Below, in pieces: positions 61,511 through 64,000 of a stretch of DNA of 64,000 bases. The translations under genes were made by a program, and so were the position numbers. Position 1 is the stretch's first letter. Each line of letters starts with the position of its first letter. The notes beneath the pieces were generated by a model that did not search any database, was not told the DNA's origin, and was given only the letters and a program-made list of their open reading frames with translations. Origin of the DNA: JBCCXL01 sp039191605 (GTDB taxonomy: Bacteria; Acidobacteriota; Thermoanaerobaculia; Multivoradales; JAHZIX01); contig JBCCXL010000018.1 in NCBI GenBank assembly GCA_039191605.1, positions 1 through 64,000 of the forward strand, in the 5' to 3' direction.

Positions 61511-62614
61511 TCACCGGCGGCGGTGGGCAGTCGCGTGGGCGACCGCCTCCAGCGCCGACCGGGCACGGCTCTGGGGTAGGGCCTCGAGGCAGCCGATGGC
61601 GTGGTGGGCGCGCTCCACCGCCAGCTCGCGGCAGCGCTGCTCGGCACCGCTCGCCTCGGCGGCCACTCGGACTCGGTGGAGGACCTCGTCCGGAAGCTGG
61701 AGATCGTCGCTGCCGGCGAGCCAGTCGGCGATCTGGCGACCGAGGGCCGGGTCCTGCTCGAAAATCAGGATCAGGGGATAGGTGACCATCCCCTCCTTGA
61801 GGTCGGTGAACAGCGCCTTGCCGGTGCGGGCGGCGTCGCCGGCGAGATCCAGCAGGTCATCCACCACCTGGAAGGCGACGCCGAGGTGGGCGCCGTATTC
61901 CGCCAGCGCCTGGCATTGGGGCTCGGTGAGCTGCCCCGCGCGACCTCCGGAATAGAGGGCGTAGCGGAACAGGGCGGCGGTCTTGCCCTCGGCGATGCGG
62001 AAGTAAACGCTGCGGTCGACGTCGAGGCGACCGCGGTGCTCGAGCGGAAGGGATTCCGCCAGGATCATCTCGTCGATGGTGTCCAGCAGGCGCTCCAGCA
62101 GGCCCGGCAGGGCCGCCCGGCGAACTCGCCGAAGGGCCTCGATGAGCAACCAATCACCGGCGAAGATAGCGGCCGCATTGCCGTATTCCAGCCGCGCCGT
62201 AGCCTGTCCGCGCCGCTCCCGGGCAAGATCGACGACGTCGTCGTGGAGCAGGGTGGCGTTATGCACCAGCTCGACGGCGACGCCGAAGTCCATGGCCGCG
62301 GTATTGAATCCCTTGCCGCAGCGGGCGGCGAGGGCGACGCAGAGGGGCCGCAAACGCTTGCCTCCAAGCCGCAGCAGGTGGCGCCCGGCTCGTCCCACCA
62401 AGGCCTGAGGCCGATCCAGCTGGCGCAGCTCGTCCTCCACCACGCTCATGTCTTGCTGCACGAAATCCGAAAGGGAGTACAGCTCCTGGGCGAGGGCGCC
62501 GAGACCGCGATTCGCGGCGACGGAGCCTAGGCGATCGAGGGTGGGGTCCTCCGGAGCATCCATCGCGGTTTGCTCGCTGAGATCGGGCAGAGTGTTCATC
62601 ATGGGAGGTGCCAT
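61511..62614 (-). CDS. Long-chain polyprenyl diphosphate synthase
   Basis: A trans-prenyltransferase of about 367 aa from the chosen start. GGKRLRP is at 84-90, the first Asp-rich motif HDDVVD at about 124-129 and the second VVDDLLDLAGD at about 249-259. The residues 4-5 before the first DDxxD are small (Ala/Thr), the pattern of long-chain (heptaprenyl to decaprenyl) synthases such as IspB, so it likely makes the menaquinone side chain. Several start codons lie within 120 bp and none has a clear ribosome site; ATG 62602 and 62599 are alternatives. It is 234 bp upstream of the reductase. Confidence 0.92.
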   Translation of the reverse strand: MAPPMMNTLPDLSEQTAMDAPEDPTLDRLGSVAANRGLGALAQELYSLSDFVQQDMSVVEDELRQLDRPQALVGRAGRHLLRLGGKRLRPLCVALAARCGKGFNTAAMDFGVAVELVHNATLLHDDVVDLARERRGQATARLEYGNAAAIFAGDWLLIEALRRVRRAALPGLLERLLDTIDEMILAESLPLEHRGRLDVDRSVYFRIAEGKTAALFRYALYSGGRAGQLTEPQCQALAEYGAHLGVAFQVVDDLLDLAGDAARTGKALFTDLKEGMVTYPLILIFEQDPALGRQIADWLAGSDDLQLPDEVLHRVRVAAEASGAEQRCRELAVERAHHAIGCLEALPQSRARSALEAVAHATAHRRR

Positions 62615-62896
62615 TGTCGGAGAAGAGGTAGAAGGACCGAGGGTGCAGTGGGCATGGCGTGGGTGGGTCTCGTCGGCGTGGGGGGGAGGGGGTGTTCCGG
62701 AGGAATCGGCTGGGCGCAAAGTTTTGGGCGCCGTGTTCTGGAAGAGTACGTCCGCGAATTCCTGCTGGTGTCAGTCGATCGAGCAATTTCGCCAAAAGGC
62801 CTCGAAAATGAAGGCGATGAGTCGCTCTTCGGCCTTTGTTTTGGCGCTCTCCCGGTATCTCCAGGAAGTGGCGTGAGCGGCTCGCGGCGTTGTGGG

Positions 62897-62985
62897 TGCT
62901 CGGTTCTCGGTGCCCAATTCCTAGATATCCAGCTTCTAGATGCCCAGTTCCCGGTACCCAGTTCCTAGAGATCCAGCCCCCCGGC
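62897..62985. repeat. Degenerate short repeats
   Basis: Variants of GGTGCCCAATTCC / GATGCCCAGTTCC / GGTACCCAGTTCC alternate with TAGATATCCAG / TAGAGATCCAG. They resemble the CCCAGTCG cluster near 31.9 kb in style. The remaining gap (62615-63011) has no supportable gene. Confidence 0.7.
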
Positions 62986-63011
62986 TTCGAGCTTCGTAGC
63001 AGGGCCGAGGA

Positions 63012-63608
63012 TCATAAACCGTCGGCATTGCGCAGCAGGTGTTCGCGAAATTCGTCGGATTGCAGAACGTCGGAAATTGCCCGGCGTCCGTTGGCGGCCC
63101 CCACCAAGAAACGCAATCCAAAGGTGCCCATGCCTCCGCCCTTGAGAAAGACTTCGGCCATGGAGTCGGTCATCACCACCAGCGCCTCGATGGCTTTCAG
63201 CCGCTCGAGGAAGATCGCTGCCTCGGGGGACGGGTCTTCCTCCAGCTGGGGGATCCAGTGGTGGAGATTCTCGCGAATGGGGTCCCACTCGCGCTGCTTG
63301 CGGATCTGAATTACGTTGCGCGTGACCTTTTCGATATCGGTTTCAGGTCGGTAGAATACGCGCCTCGATCCGGAGATCTTCTCCGGATGCACCAAACCCC
63401 AGTTGCGCAGCTCCCGGCAGGCCATGCTGACCGCTCCGCGGCTCAGCTCGAGGCCCTCCATGATCTGGCTCGCTTCGGCACCGTCCGGTTCCGCAAGCAG
63501 CCAGCCATAGACCCTGGCGGTGGTCGGTGAAACGCCCCAGAAAGGTCCGAGGCTTCCCCAGAGGTTGACGAAGGCATGCCGTACGTCGGCGATCGCTTCC
63601 ATGGCCAT
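63012..63608 (-). CDS. GbsR/MarR-type HTH transcription regulator
   Basis: A 198-aa regulator. A winged helix-turn-helix covers about residues 25-85: WGVSPTTARVYGWLLAEPDGAEASQIMEGLELSRGAVSMACRELRNWGLVHPEKISGSRRVFYRPE. This is the layout of GbsR-family proteins, which sense glycine betaine or choline in some Firmicutes. The C-terminal half is helical. Targets are unknown here. ATG 63602 is an alternative start. It is divergent from the M13 peptidase gene, and a palindrome lies between them, so auto-regulation or control of that peptidase is likely. Confidence 0.85.
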   Translation of the reverse strand: MAMEAIADVRHAFVNLWGSLGPFWGVSPTTARVYGWLLAEPDGAEASQIMEGLELSRGAVSMACRELRNWGLVHPEKISGSRRVFYRPETDIEKVTRNVIQIRKQREWDPIRENLHHWIPQLEEDPSPEAAIFLERLKAIEALVVMTDSMAEVFLKGGGMGTFGLRFLVGAANGRRAISDVLQSDEFREHLLRNADGL

Positions 63609-63620
63609 AGGTTATAAAAA

Positions 63621-63656
63621 AGCTTCTGAGGTTTCAATATTTTTTGAAAGTTCAGC
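63621..63656. promoter_or_regulatory. Candidate operator between regulator and peptidase
   Basis: A perfect TTTCAA-N6-TTGAAA palindrome (63632-63649) is embedded in a wider, imperfect dyad with AGCT and CTGA/TCAG at its ends. It is AT-rich in a GC-rich region and sits between divergent start codons. This is where a MarR-like dimer would bind. A Shine-Dalgarno AAAGGA for the peptidase follows. Confidence 0.55.
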
Positions 63657-63694
63657 TTTCGCTCCATCGTCGATTCGCGCTAGAAAGGATCACT

Positions 63695-64000
63695 ATGCGC
63701 CCCAGCACCCCCCAGCACTCTTCTCGATCGCCCTTGGTCGCTCCCCAAGGGCGCGGTGATTCCCGGCTCGCCCGGGGCTTTCCCACCGCCTGGATTCTTG
63801 CCCCGACTCTGGCTGCCGTAGCCTTTCTGCTCCTGGCGGTTGGAGCCTGTAGCGGGCCGGGAGGGGAAGCGGGTTCCGAGCCAGGAGACGCCGCGGTGGA
63901 AGCGGTGCGACTGGCGCCGGAGGAGGTCGCCTCCTCGGTGCTGGCGGCGATGGATCCGGCGACGGATCCCTGTCAGGACTTCTATCGCTATGCCTGCGGT
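63695..64000 (+). CDS. M13-family (neprilysin-like) peptidase, N-terminal part
   Basis: Only 102 codons are in the window; the frame stays open to the right edge. AAAGGA lies 6-7 nt before the ATG. A hydrophobic signal (ILAPTLAAVAFLLLAVGACSG) with VGAC resembles a lipoprotein lipobox. After a Gly/Glu-rich linker the sequence reads AAMDPATDPCQDFYRYACG, the usual start of the M13 catalytic region. These zinc peptidases degrade short peptides on the cell surface. The HExxH site lies outside the window. It would be a sixth peptidase in this window. Confidence 0.88.
   Translation, partial: MRPSTPQHSSRSPLVAPQGRGDSRLARGFPTAWILAPTLAAVAFLLLAVGACSGPGGEAGSEPGDAAVEAVRLAPEEVASSVLAAMDPATDPCQDFYRYACG

Overview
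The window is GC-rich, densely coded bacterial chromosome from an organism that looks like a member of the Acidobacteriota, perhaps a Thermoanaerobaculia-like lineage. That placement is inferred from gene content: an orphan MacB/FtsX-type permease of the ADOP kind, a VWFA-related secreted protein of the acidobacterial type, sulfatase-fold/TPR fusions, and many secreted peptidases. No rRNA, tRNA, CRISPR array, transposase or prophage gene was recognised.

Layout. 1-187 is a tandem repeat array. 0.2-8.3 kb holds metabolic genes: a secreted PQQ-type beta-propeller, an SDR oxidoreductase, a DUF4199-like membrane protein, a WS/DGAT acyltransferase overlapping a 77-aa gene, a PepQ-type prolidase and a malonyl-CoA-synthetase-like ligase. 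8.6-23.4 kb holds the ADOP permease, MsrB, a secreted tricorn-type protease, an uncharacterised secreted protein, a prolyl oligopeptidase and a large secreted M36 metallopeptidase with twin terminators. 24.3-31.8 kb holds a sulfatase-fold/TPR protein, recO, glyQ-glyS and a methyltransferase. 32.3-37.6 kb is one gene for a 1764-aa beta-helix-like protein containing two copies of an unrecognised module and ending in membrane segments. 37.7-49.2 kb holds a CPXCG zinc-ribbon protein, a VWFA-type protein, RsgA, a TPR/cyclic-nucleotide-domain protein, small secreted proteins, a formylglycine sulfatase and a less GC-rich gene for a two-TM coiled-coil protein.

49.28-49.68 kb lies between genes but looks like a short leftward transcription unit: a TATAAT promoter, a strong ribosome site, a 10-codon ORF, a nested inverted repeat and a terminator. 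It is the best candidate here for something undescribed.

51.2-62.6 kb is a leftward menaquinone locus: long-chain polyprenyl synthase, class II HMG-CoA reductase, then menG, menF, menD, menH, and after a gap menB, menA and menE. Its genes overlap or abut. Together they cover isoprenoid supply, side-chain elongation and almost all naphthoquinone ring steps; menC is not in the window. The right edge has a GbsR/MarR-type regulator divergent from a truncated M13 lipoprotein peptidase, with a palindrome between them.

The overall picture is a protein-degrading, menaquinone-respiring heterotroph that probably uses the mevalonate route. Starts were chosen by Shine-Dalgarno sequences, stop/start overlaps or signal peptides where these were visible. 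Family names rest on recognised motifs and not on database searches.
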